The notes beneath the pieces are model-generated. The model saw nothing but the letters and a program-made list of their open reading frames with translations. It was not told the DNA's origin and made no database searches. Position numbers and translations under genes: made by a program. A DNA stretch of 64,000 nt from Vibrio orientalis CIP 102891 = ATCC 33934 (GTDB lineage: Bacteria; Pseudomonadota; Gammaproteobacteria; Enterobacterales; Vibrionaceae). Location: the NCBI RefSeq assembly GCF_000176235.1, contig NZ_ACZV01000004.1, positions 1,426,001 through 1,490,000 on the forward strand. Reading direction: 5' to 3'. Position 1 is the first letter of the stretch. Each line of letters starts with the position of its first letter. This document shows positions 17,309 to 26,883 of this stretch, one piece after another.

Positions 17309-18357
17309 TGAAAAAAATAAAAGTATTGGTGGTTGATGACTCCCCCGTTTATCGCGCTTTACTATCTGAGTTGATCAATTCTGATCCCGAACTGGAAGTG
17401 GTTGCGACGGCAGAAGATCCATTTGAAGCGAGGGATTTGATCAAAGTCCACAATCCCGATGTACTGACTTTAGACATCGAGATGCCAAAGATGAATGGTG
17501 TTCAGTTTCTAAAGAATCTTATGCGTCTTAGACCCATGCCTGTTGTGATGATTTCAACTCTGACTCAGCATGGGGCGGAGGCAACGCTCGCCGCTCTGGA
17601 GTATGGCGCAGTTGATTACTTCCCTAAGCCTTCCGTAGACCGCACCGGCGAGATTGCCAGTGACAAGAAACTGGTCATCGAAAAGATAAAGATGGCGGCC
17701 GGTGCAAACGTGACTTCGGGCGCTACTTTTTCTAAGCAGAAGACACAATGCAAGTTGAGTGTTCCTAAGCACAACGATCACATTGAAGTCGTTGCCATTG
17801 GTGCATCGACAGGGGGGACTGAAGCGGTCAAGCAGGTCCTGTCTATGCTACCCGCGAATATGCCGCCGATTATTATTACTCAACATATTAGCGCGATGTT
17901 CTCGGCCTCTTTTGCCCAAAGACTGGATGAGAACAGTGACATTGAAGTGAAAGAGCTTGGCGCAAATCGAGCGCCTTTAGTCGCTGGGTGCGCTTATTTA
18001 GCACCTGGGGACAAGCACCTTGTGGTAGTTCGCAGGGGGGCACATCTTTACTGCCAATTGGATGATCGACCTGCGGTAAATAGACACAAGCCTTCAGTGG
18101 ATGTGATGTTTGATACGGTCGCTGAAACGGTGGGTGATAAAGCGATAGGGGTCATTCTTACGGGGATGGGACAAGATGGAGCAAAGGGGATGTTGCGAAT
18201 GAAGCAGCTGGGCGCGAAGACAATCGCCCAAGATCAGGCATCGTCAGTGGTGTGGGGGATGCCACGCGTTGCCACAGAGATGGGGGCTGCCCTAGCGGTA
18301 GTGGATTTACATAGTGTGGCAGGACAGATATGCCGCTACTTATCTCCTGATTCATAG
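17308..18357 (+). CDS. cheB: CheB receptor methylesterase
   Basis: 349-aa receiver plus methylesterase that demethylates receptors. Receiver phospho-site D56 in [12 protein letters not shown]; linker about residues 125-155; the catalytic Ser is S167 in GASTGGT, with H in ITQHISAMF and D in [11 protein letters not shown]. It is activated by phosphorylation from CheA. Coupled to cheD by TAATG. Confidence 0.95.
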   Translation: MKKIKVLVVDDSPVYRALLSELINSDPELEVVATAEDPFEARDLIKVHNPDVLTLDIEMPKMNGVQFLKNLMRLRPMPVVMISTLTQHGAEATLAALEYGAVDYFPKPSVDRTGEIASDKKLVIEKIKMAAGANVTSGATFSKQKTQCKLSVPKHNDHIEVVAIGASTGGTEAVKQVLSMLPANMPPIIITQHISAMFSASFAQRLDENSDIEVKELGANRAPLVAGCAYLAPGDKHLVVVRRGAHLYCQLDDRPAVNRHKPSVDVMFDTVAETVGDKAIGVILTGMGQDGAKGMLRMKQLGAKTIAQDQASSVVWGMPRVATEMGAALAVVDLHSVAGQICRYLSPDS

Positions 18358-18384
18358 TCAGGCTACAACGTCAGGGAAGAATGG

Positions 18385-19551
18385 ATGAACATTAAAAAAA
18401 ATACAAATAACGCACGATATTTCATCGCAATTGGTTTGCAGATCATTCTCCTGTCGACGGCAATGAGTATGTCGTCGTCGGCATTGCATGTTGCTTTGAT
18501 GGTGATGGCTGCCGCTGTCCCATGGTTTGTGATTCCTAGGGCTGCGCAGAAGGTGCGAGAGAAACAGAGCGATGATGCTTCAGCGATCTCATCGGCTAAG
18601 TTAACGCCACCAAAAGAAGTATACCCAGTGCTATCAACCATCTCTCAACAATTAACCGATCCATTGAACCACCAAAGAAGTGTGGTTGACGAGTCGGTTG
18701 AAACACTGAATGAAAGCTATTTCGAGTTACAAAAACTCGCCGAAGAGCAAAATCAAATCACTTCAGAGTTGGTTGAGACTCTGCTCGGAAACAAAGACAG
18801 CAGCAATGATATTAGCCATGTTTTACCTAAGACCGAAGCCATTATCCGTCAGTTTGTCGATACCTTGGTGAACGTATCAGAAAAAAGCATCTCAGCGGTA
18901 CACAGTATTCATGATATGTCCGATAAGCTTGATGCCGTTTTTAAACTTCTAGAGCGGGTGAGGGGCCTTTCAGAACAAACTAATCTTCTGGCGTTGAATG
19001 CCGCCATTGAAGCGGCAAGAGCCGGAGATGCTGGGCGCGGTTTTGCGGTGGTAGCCCAAGAAGTACGAGATCTTTCAGTGAAAGCCAAAGAGCTTAATGA
19101 TCAGATTGAAATGGAAATTAATGTCGCGCAACAAACGGTCAACGAAGCTAATAAAACAGTGGGAGAAATGGCCTCCATTGATATGACTGAGGCAATTGAG
19201 TCGAAAGAGAAGGTTGATGCGATGCTGCGTGGCGTTCAAGAAGTCAATGTCACGGTTGAGCAAGAAGTACAAAAAATTCGTTCTAGTGGCGATTCTATCC
19301 ACTCTCAGGTCGATAACGGAATTCGTGCATTGCAATTTGCTGACATTATCGTTCAGCAAGGGGAGTACGCACAAACAACGGTGGGCTACTTACAAGAGTT
19401 CGCGCAGACTTGTCAGCTATGGGGACAAGGGGCGATAGATGTAGATGAGTTTACAGCCGCGATTCTTGAACTGCAAAATCAAATAGAAAGTCGGGGTGCA
19501 CCAGCAGCATCGCAAGAGAGCATAGATGAAGGAGAGGTCGAGCTGTTTTAG
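18385..19551 (+). CDS. Membrane-anchored short chemoreceptor
   Basis: 388-aa receptor-like protein. Residues about 11-50 form two hydrophobic helices with hardly any periplasmic loop, so no extracellular sensor domain is present. The cytoplasmic hairpin has the tip [26 protein letters not shown] near residue 195. The C terminus is acidic and ends EGEVELF, like CheD. It may sense membrane or internal state, or serve as an array stabiliser. The neighbours match VCA1088 in V. cholerae cluster III, which I recall also encoding a receptor at this place. Confidence 0.9.
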   Translation: MNIKKNTNNARYFIAIGLQIILLSTAMSMSSSALHVALMVMAAAVPWFVIPRAAQKVREKQSDDASAISSAKLTPPKEVYPVLSTISQQLTDPLNHQRSVVDESVETLNESYFELQKLAEEQNQITSELVETLLGNKDSSNDISHVLPKTEAIIRQFVDTLVNVSEKSISAVHSIHDMSDKLDAVFKLLERVRGLSEQTNLLALNAAIEAARAGDAGRGFAVVAQEVRDLSVKAKELNDQIEMEINVAQQTVNEANKTVGEMASIDMTEAIESKEKVDAMLRGVQEVNVTVEQEVQKIRSSGDSIHSQVDNGIRALQFADIIVQQGEYAQTTVGYLQEFAQTCQLWGQGAIDVDEFTAAILELQNQIESRGAPAASQESIDEGEVELF

Positions 19552-19585
19552 GTCTTTCAGACTGAATTACTGTGAGGAAAAAAGT

Positions 19586-19885
19586 ATGACTGTAGAAGCA
19601 CAAATGGACTCAGCAGCAAAACATATCACGATTCTGATTGAAGGAGCGTTTGGCTTCAATTTGGTACAAGAATTTCGCCGTTGTTATAACGATCGGCAGG
19701 AGTTTCGCTTCACCATCGACTTACGTAAAGTTGATTACATTGATAGTGCTGGCTTGGGGATGTTACTCAACATGCACAACTATCTTGGCCAAGAGGATGG
19801 CATGATTCGTATCACCAATACTTTACCCCAAGTACGAAAAATTCTTACTATTTCGCGCTTTGATAAGAAGTTCGCTATTGAGTGA
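19586..19885 (+). CDS. STAS anti-anti-sigma factor (HsbA-like)
   Basis: 99-aa STAS domain. The loop VDYIDSAGLGML keeps the phosphorylatable Ser (S54), in contrast to the STAS gene at the head of the operon. The start at 19586 follows TGAGGAAAA at a normal distance; an in-frame codon at 19526 would overlap the receptor gene. The next gene encodes a REC-PP2C-HATPase protein, the usual switch partner that dephosphorylates or phosphorylates such a STAS protein. The pair resembles HsbA-HsbR of Pseudomonas aeruginosa. Confidence 0.9.
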   Translation: MTVEAQMDSAAKHITILIEGAFGFNLVQEFRRCYNDRQEFRFTIDLRKVDYIDSAGLGMLLNMHNYLGQEDGMIRITNTLPQVRKILTISRFDKKFAIE

Positions 19886-19901
19886 TAGCTAAGGAGCTCT
19901 T

Positions 19902-21599
19902 ATGCATGTAATGATTGTTGATGACCATGCCACCAATCGAGAGCTGTGCCGCTTTATGCTGAGTCATTTAGCTGAAACGGTAACAACTTTTGAAAATGGT
20001 CAAGGTGTGGTTGAAGCAATGACAAAGATGGACAGCTTACCTGATGTGATATTGCTTGATGTGATGATGCCAGTAAAAGATGGAATCACGACTGCGCAAG
20101 AAATTAGGCAAGCGTTTCCTGATGCTCATATTCCCATTATTTTTCTGACGGTTCTGGATGACCATGCCTCATTTGAGCGCTGTTTAACTTATGGTGATGA
20201 CTTTATTCTAAAGCCGGTGGAGCGCAGTGTGTTACTTGCTAAGGTTCAAGCGCACTACCGAATTGTCCGTATGCACAATGAAGTGAAAGAGCAGCGCGAT
20301 GAGCTCAGTCACTTTCATGAACAAGTCCGTTATGACTATGCTATTGCAGAGTCGATCTTTTCCAACTTAATGCTTGAGATGAGCTCTCAGGTTAAAAGTA
20401 TCTATGGTATCAATTACCTTTCAACCCCATCGACGGTATTCAATGGCGATCTTATCGTGGTTGCGAATCGACCTCATGGTGGTGTCTATGTGATGATTGC
20501 GGATGCGACTGGTCATGGTTTACCAGCCGCTATTTCCGCCATACCCGCCACACGGGCGTTCTTTAGCATGGCCGCAAAGGGGTTATCATTGGGTGAGATT
20601 GCCCGAGAGATCAACGAAGTGTTGGTGCGATTTTTACCGATGGGAATGATGCTGGCGGCAAGTATTTTTGAAGTACGAGCAAATGGTTTTGAAGTCTCAT
20701 GGTGGGGAGGCGGTTTGCCGGATGGTTATCTTATCGAGCGTGATGGTACGATTGTGCGCCGCTTAACATCGGATCACATGCCATTAGGTGTGTTAAACAC
20801 TCATGAGTTTGAGGCAAACATACAGCACTTTAAGCTCGAACCTGACCAGCAAATCATCTGCTATACCGACGGCGTGATCGAAGCGATGAATGAAGAGGGC
20901 GAGCAATTTGGTCAAGAGCGACTAGAAAGTGCCTTCTATAGTCAGCAAGCCATTATCCCAACACTTTACGAGTCAGTACGCGCTTTTGCTCACAAATCCG
21001 TCGGTGATGATTTATCTATACTCGCCATGACGTTTCCTATCTCTAATGGCAATGCTCAAGAGTCACCACCTAATCAGGAAATCCAAAACCAAATCCCAAT
21101 TCGATCGAGCTTGAGGTTGGACGGAGAGGTGATAAAACGTGTCACCGTGATGACTGAAGTTCGTAAATTTTTGACCGGTATTTTACATAGTGGAGCCCAT
21201 CTTGATTTGGTTTGTTCAGTTCTGTCAGAGCTGTTTGCTAACGCGATTGAACATGGTTTATTGCGTTTAGACTCCTCTATCAAAGAAGAGCCCGATGGAT
21301 TTTTCCTCTTCTATCAAATGCGAGAAGAACAACTTAAAGACTTATCAAACACTGCGTATATCGAGTTGAACATCGAATATTGTCCTGAGCGGGCTCAATT
21401 GGTTATGGAGCTTGAGCATAATGGCGAAGGGTTTGACTATAAGAGAAATTATGATGCTCCCGATAAGTCGCTGACTCACGGTCGTGGTATTGTTCTTGCT
21501 TCAGAATTATGTGATTCGTTGGAATATTCTAAACAGGGGCGGAGTGTCACGGCGGTATACTCATTAGCGGCAGAGCATCACTTTCCGAGTTCTAGCTAA
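19902..21599 (+). CDS. Response regulator with PP2C phosphatase and HATPase domains (HsbR-like)
   Basis: 565-aa protein, three domains: receiver with D53 in VILLDVMMPVKDG (residues 1-120), a coiled coil (about 122-148), an RsbU/SpoIIE-type PP2C phosphatase (about 150-360; YVMIADATGHGLPAA and DLSILAMTF) and a C-terminal RsbW-like HATPase (about 395-560; SELFANAIEHG, GRGIVLASEL). This composition can both phosphorylate and dephosphorylate the STAS protein encoded just upstream, with the choice set by receiver phosphorylation. CheA is a candidate phosphodonor because of location; that is inference. Ribosome site AAGGAGCTCTT. Confidence 0.92.
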   Translation: MHVMIVDDHATNRELCRFMLSHLAETVTTFENGQGVVEAMTKMDSLPDVILLDVMMPVKDGITTAQEIRQAFPDAHIPIIFLTVLDDHASFERCLTYGDDFILKPVERSVLLAKVQAHYRIVRMHNEVKEQRDELSHFHEQVRYDYAIAESIFSNLMLEMSSQVKSIYGINYLSTPSTVFNGDLIVVANRPHGGVYVMIADATGHGLPAAISAIPATRAFFSMAAKGLSLGEIAREINEVLVRFLPMGMMLAASIFEVRANGFEVSWWGGGLPDGYLIERDGTIVRRLTSDHMPLGVLNTHEFEANIQHFKLEPDQQIICYTDGVIEAMNEEGEQFGQERLESAFYSQQAIIPTLYESVRAFAHKSVGDDLSILAMTFPISNGNAQESPPNQEIQNQIPIRSSLRLDGEVIKRVTVMTEVRKFLTGILHSGAHLDLVCSVLSELFANAIEHGLLRLDSSIKEEPDGFFLFYQMREEQLKDLSNTAYIELNIEYCPERAQLVMELEHNGEGFDYKRNYDAPDKSLTHGRGIVLASELCDSLEYSKQGRSVTAVYSLAAEHHFPSSS

Positions 21600-21604
21600 C
21601 GTTA

Positions 21605-21617
21605 TTTACAGTGTAAA
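21605..21617. promoter_or_regulatory. parS2 site
   Basis: TTTACAGTGTAAA is an exact match to the ParB2 consensus, in the gap between the HsbR-like and FapA-like genes and 17 kb from the iteron array. Confidence 0.8.
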
Positions 21618-21719
21618 AACGTCAGGGAGTGATGTACGCCTTAATTTGTCACACTTGTGATACAGCCATTAGAATTATTTCTATACACTCATTCTAGGAT
21701 GTACATAAGGCAGAATGGC

Positions 21720-23402
21720 ATGTGGGATAAATTTGTCGCTTTTTCTGAGGATAGTCGCCAAGTTGTCGCGAAGTTGACCGCAGATATAGTCGTTGATGGT
21801 AACTTTGATACGCGAGGGCTTGATGACGCTCTAACTTCTATCGGAGGTCAGGATTATTTTCTGATGGAAGATGAAGTATTACGCTTTATCAATTTAGCGA
21901 AAGAGATGAAAAGCGAAGCGTATGTCGGTATCGCTATTGCTGAAGTGAGAGATGCGTCGGTTGAGGTTGTACTCTCAGACCATGATATGCTCGCCAGTAT
22001 GGTCGTCACAGGAGCTCATAAGGGCGTACCTCTTAAGGGCCCGCAAATAGTTCATGCGTTAGCCCAGTCACATGTGACGAAAGGCATCAATAAACTGGCT
22101 TTGAAAAAGGTGCTCGTGATGAGTCACCAACTCAAGCCGGGTGAAACTTTTTCCCAGCCTGTCGCTAAAGGCAAAAATCCCATTCAAGGTATAGACGCCA
22201 AGTTTGTCCCTCTGGTTAAAGATCCAACTAAGCAAGTTCTTGCACCGAAAGAGTCCGAACCGGACGGCAAGGTTGATATGCTCAACCTTGGTGAAACCAT
22301 CACTGTTTCTGAAAATGATCCTTTGATGAAACGAATTCCCGCAACGAAAGGAACGCCTGGCTTGACGGTTCAAGGTAAGGTAATTCCGCCGAAACCGGGT
22401 AATGACGCCATGCTCAAAGAAGGCAAGGGGACAAAAATCTCTCCAGATAATCCAAATCTGTTGATTGCAGAAGTCTCTGGCATGCCGATTTTAAAAGAGC
22501 GCGGCGCCGATGTTGAAGATGCGTTATGTTTACCGACTATCGGTGTTGCAACGGGTCACGTTAAGTTTAAAGGGAATGTGGTTGTTCTCGGTAATATTGA
22601 ATCCGATATGGTGGTTCGTGCGACGGGCTCGTTAACCGTTGGTGGTTTTATAGAGTCTGCCGATGTACAAGTTCAAGGTGATATTGAGGTTGCGAAAGGC
22701 ATCATTGGGCACAATGTGTCTGAAGACCAATCTAAAAGCTGTATAGTGAAATCAGGTGGATCGATTACCGCTAACTATGCACAGTTTTCTGAATTACAAG
22801 CGGCCAACGACATTCACCTTAGTGTTCATTGCTTGAATAATGAACTTCGTTGTGGTCATGACCTTGCGGTTTCAGATGCCGCAGGCAAGCAAGGTACGTT
22901 AAGTGGTGGTCATGCCAAAGTCGGCGGCAAGGTAACGTGTATCAATCTCGGTGTTGAAGGGGATACTGCAACCTACCTACACGCTTTTGCACGCTTTCAG
23001 ATGTTTAAAGATCGACAAGCGAAGCTCAAAGAGCAGTACACACAAGCGCAAGAACAGACCATGGAGATTATTCGTCGAGAGCTCGAGTTCAAAAAGACGC
23101 CAAAAGCTGAGCGTACTGAAGAACAAGAGCAAGCATTAGAAGCGGATAAGCAGAAAGCCAATGCTCACCTAGAAAAAGTGAAACAGGCTCGTGATCATCA
23201 CGAACAGGAGCTAGAGGTGGCACTGGAAGAGTGTAAGGTGGAAGTGAAGAATAAAGTTTACACTCACGTGACTGTTCAATATGGTGAAGAAAAAGCGGTC
23301 ACCAAGCGCGTTCATGGCCCGAGTGTGTTCAGCTTCAATCAATTTGAAATCAAGTTCTCATCGATGTTTGAGGATGACGATTTAGACCAACAAGAAGTGT
23401 AG
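21720..23402 (+). CDS. FapA-family (DUF342) protein
   Basis: 560-aa protein with the central right-handed beta-helix of the FapA/DUF342 family (GHVKFKGNVVVLGNIES, GSLTVGGFIESADVQV, GGHAKVGGKV, about residues 260-430) and a charged coiled coil (about 430-520) rich in Glu, Lys and Gln. Polymer- or cell-surface-related roles have been suggested for the family, but function is not settled. The start at 21720 (MWDKFVAF) follows ATAAGG at 9 bp; a longer frame opens at 21657. It ends the chemotaxis-type operon; a parS2 site lies just upstream. Confidence 0.85.
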   Translation: MWDKFVAFSEDSRQVVAKLTADIVVDGNFDTRGLDDALTSIGGQDYFLMEDEVLRFINLAKEMKSEAYVGIAIAEVRDASVEVVLSDHDMLASMVVTGAHKGVPLKGPQIVHALAQSHVTKGINKLALKKVLVMSHQLKPGETFSQPVAKGKNPIQGIDAKFVPLVKDPTKQVLAPKESEPDGKVDMLNLGETITVSENDPLMKRIPATKGTPGLTVQGKVIPPKPGNDAMLKEGKGTKISPDNPNLLIAEVSGMPILKERGADVEDALCLPTIGVATGHVKFKGNVVVLGNIESDMVVRATGSLTVGGFIESADVQVQGDIEVAKGIIGHNVSEDQSKSCIVKSGGSITANYAQFSELQAANDIHLSVHCLNNELRCGHDLAVSDAAGKQGTLSGGHAKVGGKVTCINLGVEGDTATYLHAFARFQMFKDRQAKLKEQYTQAQEQTMEIIRRELEFKKTPKAERTEEQEQALEADKQKANAHLEKVKQARDHHEQELEVALEECKVEVKNKVYTHVTVQYGEEKAVTKRVHGPSVFSFNQFEIKFSSMFEDDDLDQQEV

Positions 23403-23407
23403 TTACC

Positions 23408-23683
23408 TCATCGACGTTGACATGTAGTGCACCCGCGACACGCAGAGCGGGTGTGCTTATCGAGTCGCCCTCGCTGTATTTTACAATAGGCATTTTTAAG
23501 CGCCCGGCGGCCAGAAAACCAATCATCTGGCTTTTCAAGAATTAAGTAGCCGTTAAAGCGTTTAATCAACTCAATACGATATTCATTGATAAACTTACTG
23601 TCGTAGCCAATCTCAAAGTAATCTAACGCTTGCTCAATCGAGGTAAAGCTGGCGATCTTTTCTTGAATATTGGTTTGGCTCAT
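23408..23683 (-). CDS. NifW-like small protein with Cys-rich tail
   Basis: 91-aa protein. Residues 12-60 (EQALDYFEIGYD, then RIELIKRFNGYL) resemble the core of nitrogenase-protective NifW, in which a short FGIPF motif precedes NRLHILQRFHQYL. No nif genes are in this window. The C terminus has the Cys pattern CRGCTTC, not part of NifW as I know it, and could bind metal. It lies 6 bp after the exonuclease gene on the same strand. The family call is by eye and could be wrong. Confidence 0.6.
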   Translation of the reverse strand: MSQTNIQEKIASFTSIEQALDYFEIGYDSKFINEYRIELIKRFNGYLILEKPDDWFSGRRALKNAYCKIQRGRLDKHTRSACRGCTTCQRR

Positions 23684-23689
23684 TGCTGG

Positions 23690-24304
23690 TTATACCGCCT
23701 GTTGCTGAAGCAATTTCCCGATCGCAGCCTTGCTGGTTTTACTGACTTTTTGCATCAATGAGAATGAAGGTTGGTGGATACCTTGTTGCTGCATATCCTC
23801 AAGCATTAACAGCCACAGTTTGGCGGTCATTTGTGAGTCCGCTAAGGCGCGGTGAAATACGCCATCGTTGTCGATGTTCATGTAACGAACTAAATCGCCT
23901 AGTTTGTGGCTCGGTGCCTCTTGATTTAATCGGCGTGATACCAATAAAGAGCAGGCGAATTCACCTCGATAGTTGCGGTTAATGCGTTCGAATTCCGCAT
24001 CGAGAAAGCGTTTATCAAATGAGGCGTTATGGGCAACCAAATTGTCATTGCCAATAAAGTCGTTGAAATCAGACATCACTTCCGCGCAGCTCGGAGCTCC
24101 TGCTAACATGTTGTTTGTAATTCCGGTATAGCCTTCAATAAAGGAACTGACGCGAAATCCAGGATTCATCAGTTGTTGGAACGTATCGACCACTTGACCA
24201 TCAATGAGTTTCACCGCACCAATTTCAATCGCGCGATCGCCCATATTTGGAGAAAGTCCGGTGGTCTCAAAGTCGAGGACAATAACTGAGTTCGCTGCCG
24301 CCAT
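23690..24304 (-). CDS. DnaQ-like 3'-5' exonuclease
   Basis: 204-aa DEDD exonuclease. ExoI DFETTGL, ExoII HNASFDKRFL, ExoIII H and D in FHRALADSQM are all present, so it should be active. It is shorter than DnaQ epsilon and has no polymerase-binding tail, fitting the stand-alone exonuclease/RNase T-like group. The start at 24304 (MAAANSV) is chosen because AGGA stands 8 bp upstream; a frame-open extension to 24361 begins with TTG and lacks a ribosome site. The downstream NifW-like gene follows in 6 bp. Confidence 0.9.
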   Translation of the reverse strand: MAAANSVIVLDFETTGLSPNMGDRAIEIGAVKLIDGQVVDTFQQLMNPGFRVSSFIEGYTGITNNMLAGAPSCAEVMSDFNDFIGNDNLVAHNASFDKRFLDAEFERINRNYRGEFACSLLVSRRLNQEAPSHKLGDLVRYMNIDNDGVFHRALADSQMTAKLWLLMLEDMQQQGIHQPSFSLMQKVSKTSKAAIGKLLQQQAV

Positions 24305-24407
24305 GAAGTATTCCTGAAAGATAAAAGAGAGTGTCGATTGATGAAAAAATGTCACGCCCAATCAGGGCGCACGCAAGTTTATCATTGATTCGCTAGCAAC
24401 GCCGCGA

Positions 24408-25307
24408 TTATCCGTATTGACTCAGTTTCCAGTCGCTGAGTGCTTGGATATGTTCTGGCCCAATACCACAACAGCCACCAATGGTTGTTGCGCCTAATTG
24501 ATGCCATTGTTTGCTGTAGGCTAGGTAATCTTGAGGAGAAAGTTCTCGCATTGTTTGAATTGTGTCGTTAGCTTCATGATCGCTACCAATCGGTGCAAAG
24601 TTATTGGCATAGACACCTATTTCAACCTCAGCATTTAACTCATCGATCACTTGCTTTGCTTCTTGAATCGCTTGGGCCATGACTTCAGGGACTGAGCAGT
24701 TGAAATACACTCCTTGCCCCCCAGATTCACATACACGCTTTGTTGCTTCTCGGACGCTTTGACCAGAACGAATCGACGCAGTATTGCTTGGTGCGTCTTG
24801 CAAAGAGAAGGCGTAATAGCAGGTTTTCGCTGTCTGCGACAAAATGGATTGAATAACATCAAACTCTTCAATACTAGAGATGGTTTCTGCCAACCAAATA
24901 TCGACGTACGGATCTTGCGCCTCAAACAGAGTACGGAAGATTTTCTCGCCTTCGACAGCATTAAACAAGTCTGGTCGATAGCTGCCAAACGCGGGTGGCA
25001 GCGCCCCTGCGACCTTAACCCGTTGTTCTGTTTGAACTGCAGCGTCATGAGCAAGTATTGCAGCTTCTTTAGCTAGGCGAGCACCATCAGATTCGTACAG
25101 TTCTTGGCCTAAATGGAACGGGACACACGCGTAGCTATTGGCAATGATGATTTCTGCACCTGCGTGAATGAAATTCTTATGAGCAAGCGCCACGATCTCA
25201 GGGGATTCGATCAAGGCTTGAGCACTCCAAAGAGGCTGCGAGAATGGCGCTCCCATGCGCTTTAGTTCTCGACCCATACCACCGTCGAGAATCGTTAATT
25301 TATTCAT
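24408..25307 (-). CDS. Homocysteine S-methyltransferase family protein
   Basis: 299-aa zinc-dependent methyltransferase of the MmuM/BhmT type, making methionine from homocysteine with S-methylmethionine or a similar donor. It begins LTILDGGMGRELKRMG, has the first zinc Cys in FNCSVPEVM and the CC pair in GGCCGIGPEHI near the end, the three expected zinc ligands. The family usually runs 300-310 aa. It stands alone; no S-methylmethionine permease is seen beside it, so the donor is uncertain. Confidence 0.9.
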   Translation of the reverse strand: MNKLTILDGGMGRELKRMGAPFSQPLWSAQALIESPEIVALAHKNFIHAGAEIIIANSYACVPFHLGQELYESDGARLAKEAAILAHDAAVQTEQRVKVAGALPPAFGSYRPDLFNAVEGEKIFRTLFEAQDPYVDIWLAETISSIEEFDVIQSILSQTAKTCYYAFSLQDAPSNTASIRSGQSVREATKRVCESGGQGVYFNCSVPEVMAQAIQEAKQVIDELNAEVEIGVYANNFAPIGSDHEANDTIQTMRELSPQDYLAYSKQWHQLGATTIGGCCGIGPEHIQALSDWKLSQYG

Positions 25308-25442
25308 GTTTAAACTTCAAAGCGACAACAATTATGCTGATAGTTAACTATCTTGAAAAAGAGATCAAATGGTTCATTAATAGCGTAGCTTAAAACCCTA
25401 AGGCGAGGTGGTGCGAATGACGCTTGAGTAGAGTCGTTGTGG

Positions 25443-26603
25443 CTATCTAGTGGTGTTCTCAGAAACCTTCAAGATGGCAAACTGTTCACATTGATTGAAT
25501 TGAGCAAACGCTTGAAGCTCTTTCTCAAGTGCAGATATAAAGGTGTCTGAACGCTTTATCGAAGGTTCGGTCACTAGGTGTAAGACTTCCAGTGTTGAGC
25601 TTTGTTTATTTACTTTGCAGTCAGCCCTAGCCACCAATTTACCATCCCAAAGAATCGGCAAACAAAAGTAGCCAAACCGCCTTTTTGCCTGAGGCACGTA
25701 ACACTCGATTAAGTAATCAAAATCAAATACTACGCTGGCACGTTTGCGCTGAATCAGTAAGTTATCGAATGGAGAGAGGATCTTCGCCTGTCTACGGTTG
25801 AGGCGTTTGTCTAACAAACTCAAGGCTTGTGTTGTGGCGTAGTAAGCCTCACCGTTTACCTCAACTCGCTCGATTTTTTTGTTTTCAATAAGGCTTTCAA
25901 GTGCATTAACCACATCTGACTTTACATCTTTAAGCTGATAAATCATTTCAGGCAAGCTGCCAAAACCATGCGCTTTGAGGTAATTCATCACTAGGTGCTC
26001 GGCATGTTCCTCACGACTTGGCATTGAGGTATCAATATTATCAGGCAGTACACGAGCGGTCAGATCGTAGACTTTATGGAAACCACGTCGCTCAGCAATC
26101 ATCAAATCTCCCTGCATGTAGAGGTTCTCCAACGCGATCTTGGTTGGCTTACTGCCCCAGCCTTGGGTTTTGTTTGCTTTAGACTCGAAGTCTTTGGCCA
26201 TGAGTGGTCCTTCCGCTTCGATGCGCGCAAAGACGTTTTTCATTAACTCTCTATCTTTGCAGTACCAATGACGCTGCTGACCGGATTTGATCGCCGCTTT
26301 TCTTGGCAAGCTATGGCGATAGTTGGACATTGGCAGATAAGCAGCAGCATGGGACCAATATTCGAACACTTGTTTATCTGCGACAAGTTTATCGAGGTGT
26401 TTGGGTTGGTAACTGGGGTTACGAGCCCAAAGCGTGTGGTGATGGGCACGTTGCACCACTGAAATGGTATCAATCTGCACATAGCCAAGCTGCTCAAATG
26501 TAGCGAGGGTTCTATAGTAACTGCTCCCTTTGCTGATGCTATTTGGAAGTTGCTGAGAAATTAACGCCAGTTTTTGTGCTTGTGCCAGTGAAAGTGATGT
26601 CAT
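25443..26603 (-). CDS. Winged-helix DNA glycosylase, AlkX/YcaQ family
   Basis: 386-aa protein of the HTH_42 (DUF1006) family, which repairs interstrand crosslinks and bulky alkyl lesions in DNA. E. coli AlkX (YcaQ) is about 410 aa. The catalytic motif Q-hydrophobic-D is present as Q43-I44-D45 in GYVQIDTI, the variant seen in the AlkX branch rather than Streptomyces AlkZ (QxQ). The SPFDNLLIQRKR segment about residue 285 is also conserved. It is monocistronic; 262 bp separate it from the divergent dedA-type gene, with no obvious operator. Confidence 0.85.
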   Translation of the reverse strand: MTSLSLAQAQKLALISQQLPNSISKGSSYYRTLATFEQLGYVQIDTISVVQRAHHHTLWARNPSYQPKHLDKLVADKQVFEYWSHAAAYLPMSNYRHSLPRKAAIKSGQQRHWYCKDRELMKNVFARIEAEGPLMAKDFESKANKTQGWGSKPTKIALENLYMQGDLMIAERRGFHKVYDLTARVLPDNIDTSMPSREEHAEHLVMNYLKAHGFGSLPEMIYQLKDVKSDVVNALESLIENKKIERVEVNGEAYYATTQALSLLDKRLNRRQAKILSPFDNLLIQRKRASVVFDFDYLIECYVPQAKRRFGYFCLPILWDGKLVARADCKVNKQSSTLEVLHLVTEPSIKRSDTFISALEKELQAFAQFNQCEQFAILKVSENTTR

Positions 26604-26883
26604 GTTAATGCCTATATTCCTTGTTGTTGTTCGCCTTCATGGCTAGCTTCGCTTGTTTTATAGAGTTGCATGACTTCTGTTTGCGCACAAGGGAGCGCGA
26701 TCCCATTGCAGCTCTCGTCTATTCGTCTTTTCTTGAGGCGAAGAGATAAAAATTGTTCGCAAGTGAAATTTTTCTATTGATTAATCTATCTTTATAAATA
26801 TTACGAATGCATCGCTAAGTAGGCGGTGAGTTTAGTGACGTATTTATGGATGTAGCAGCGCTGCAGTGATGTTGGTAGGTAGG

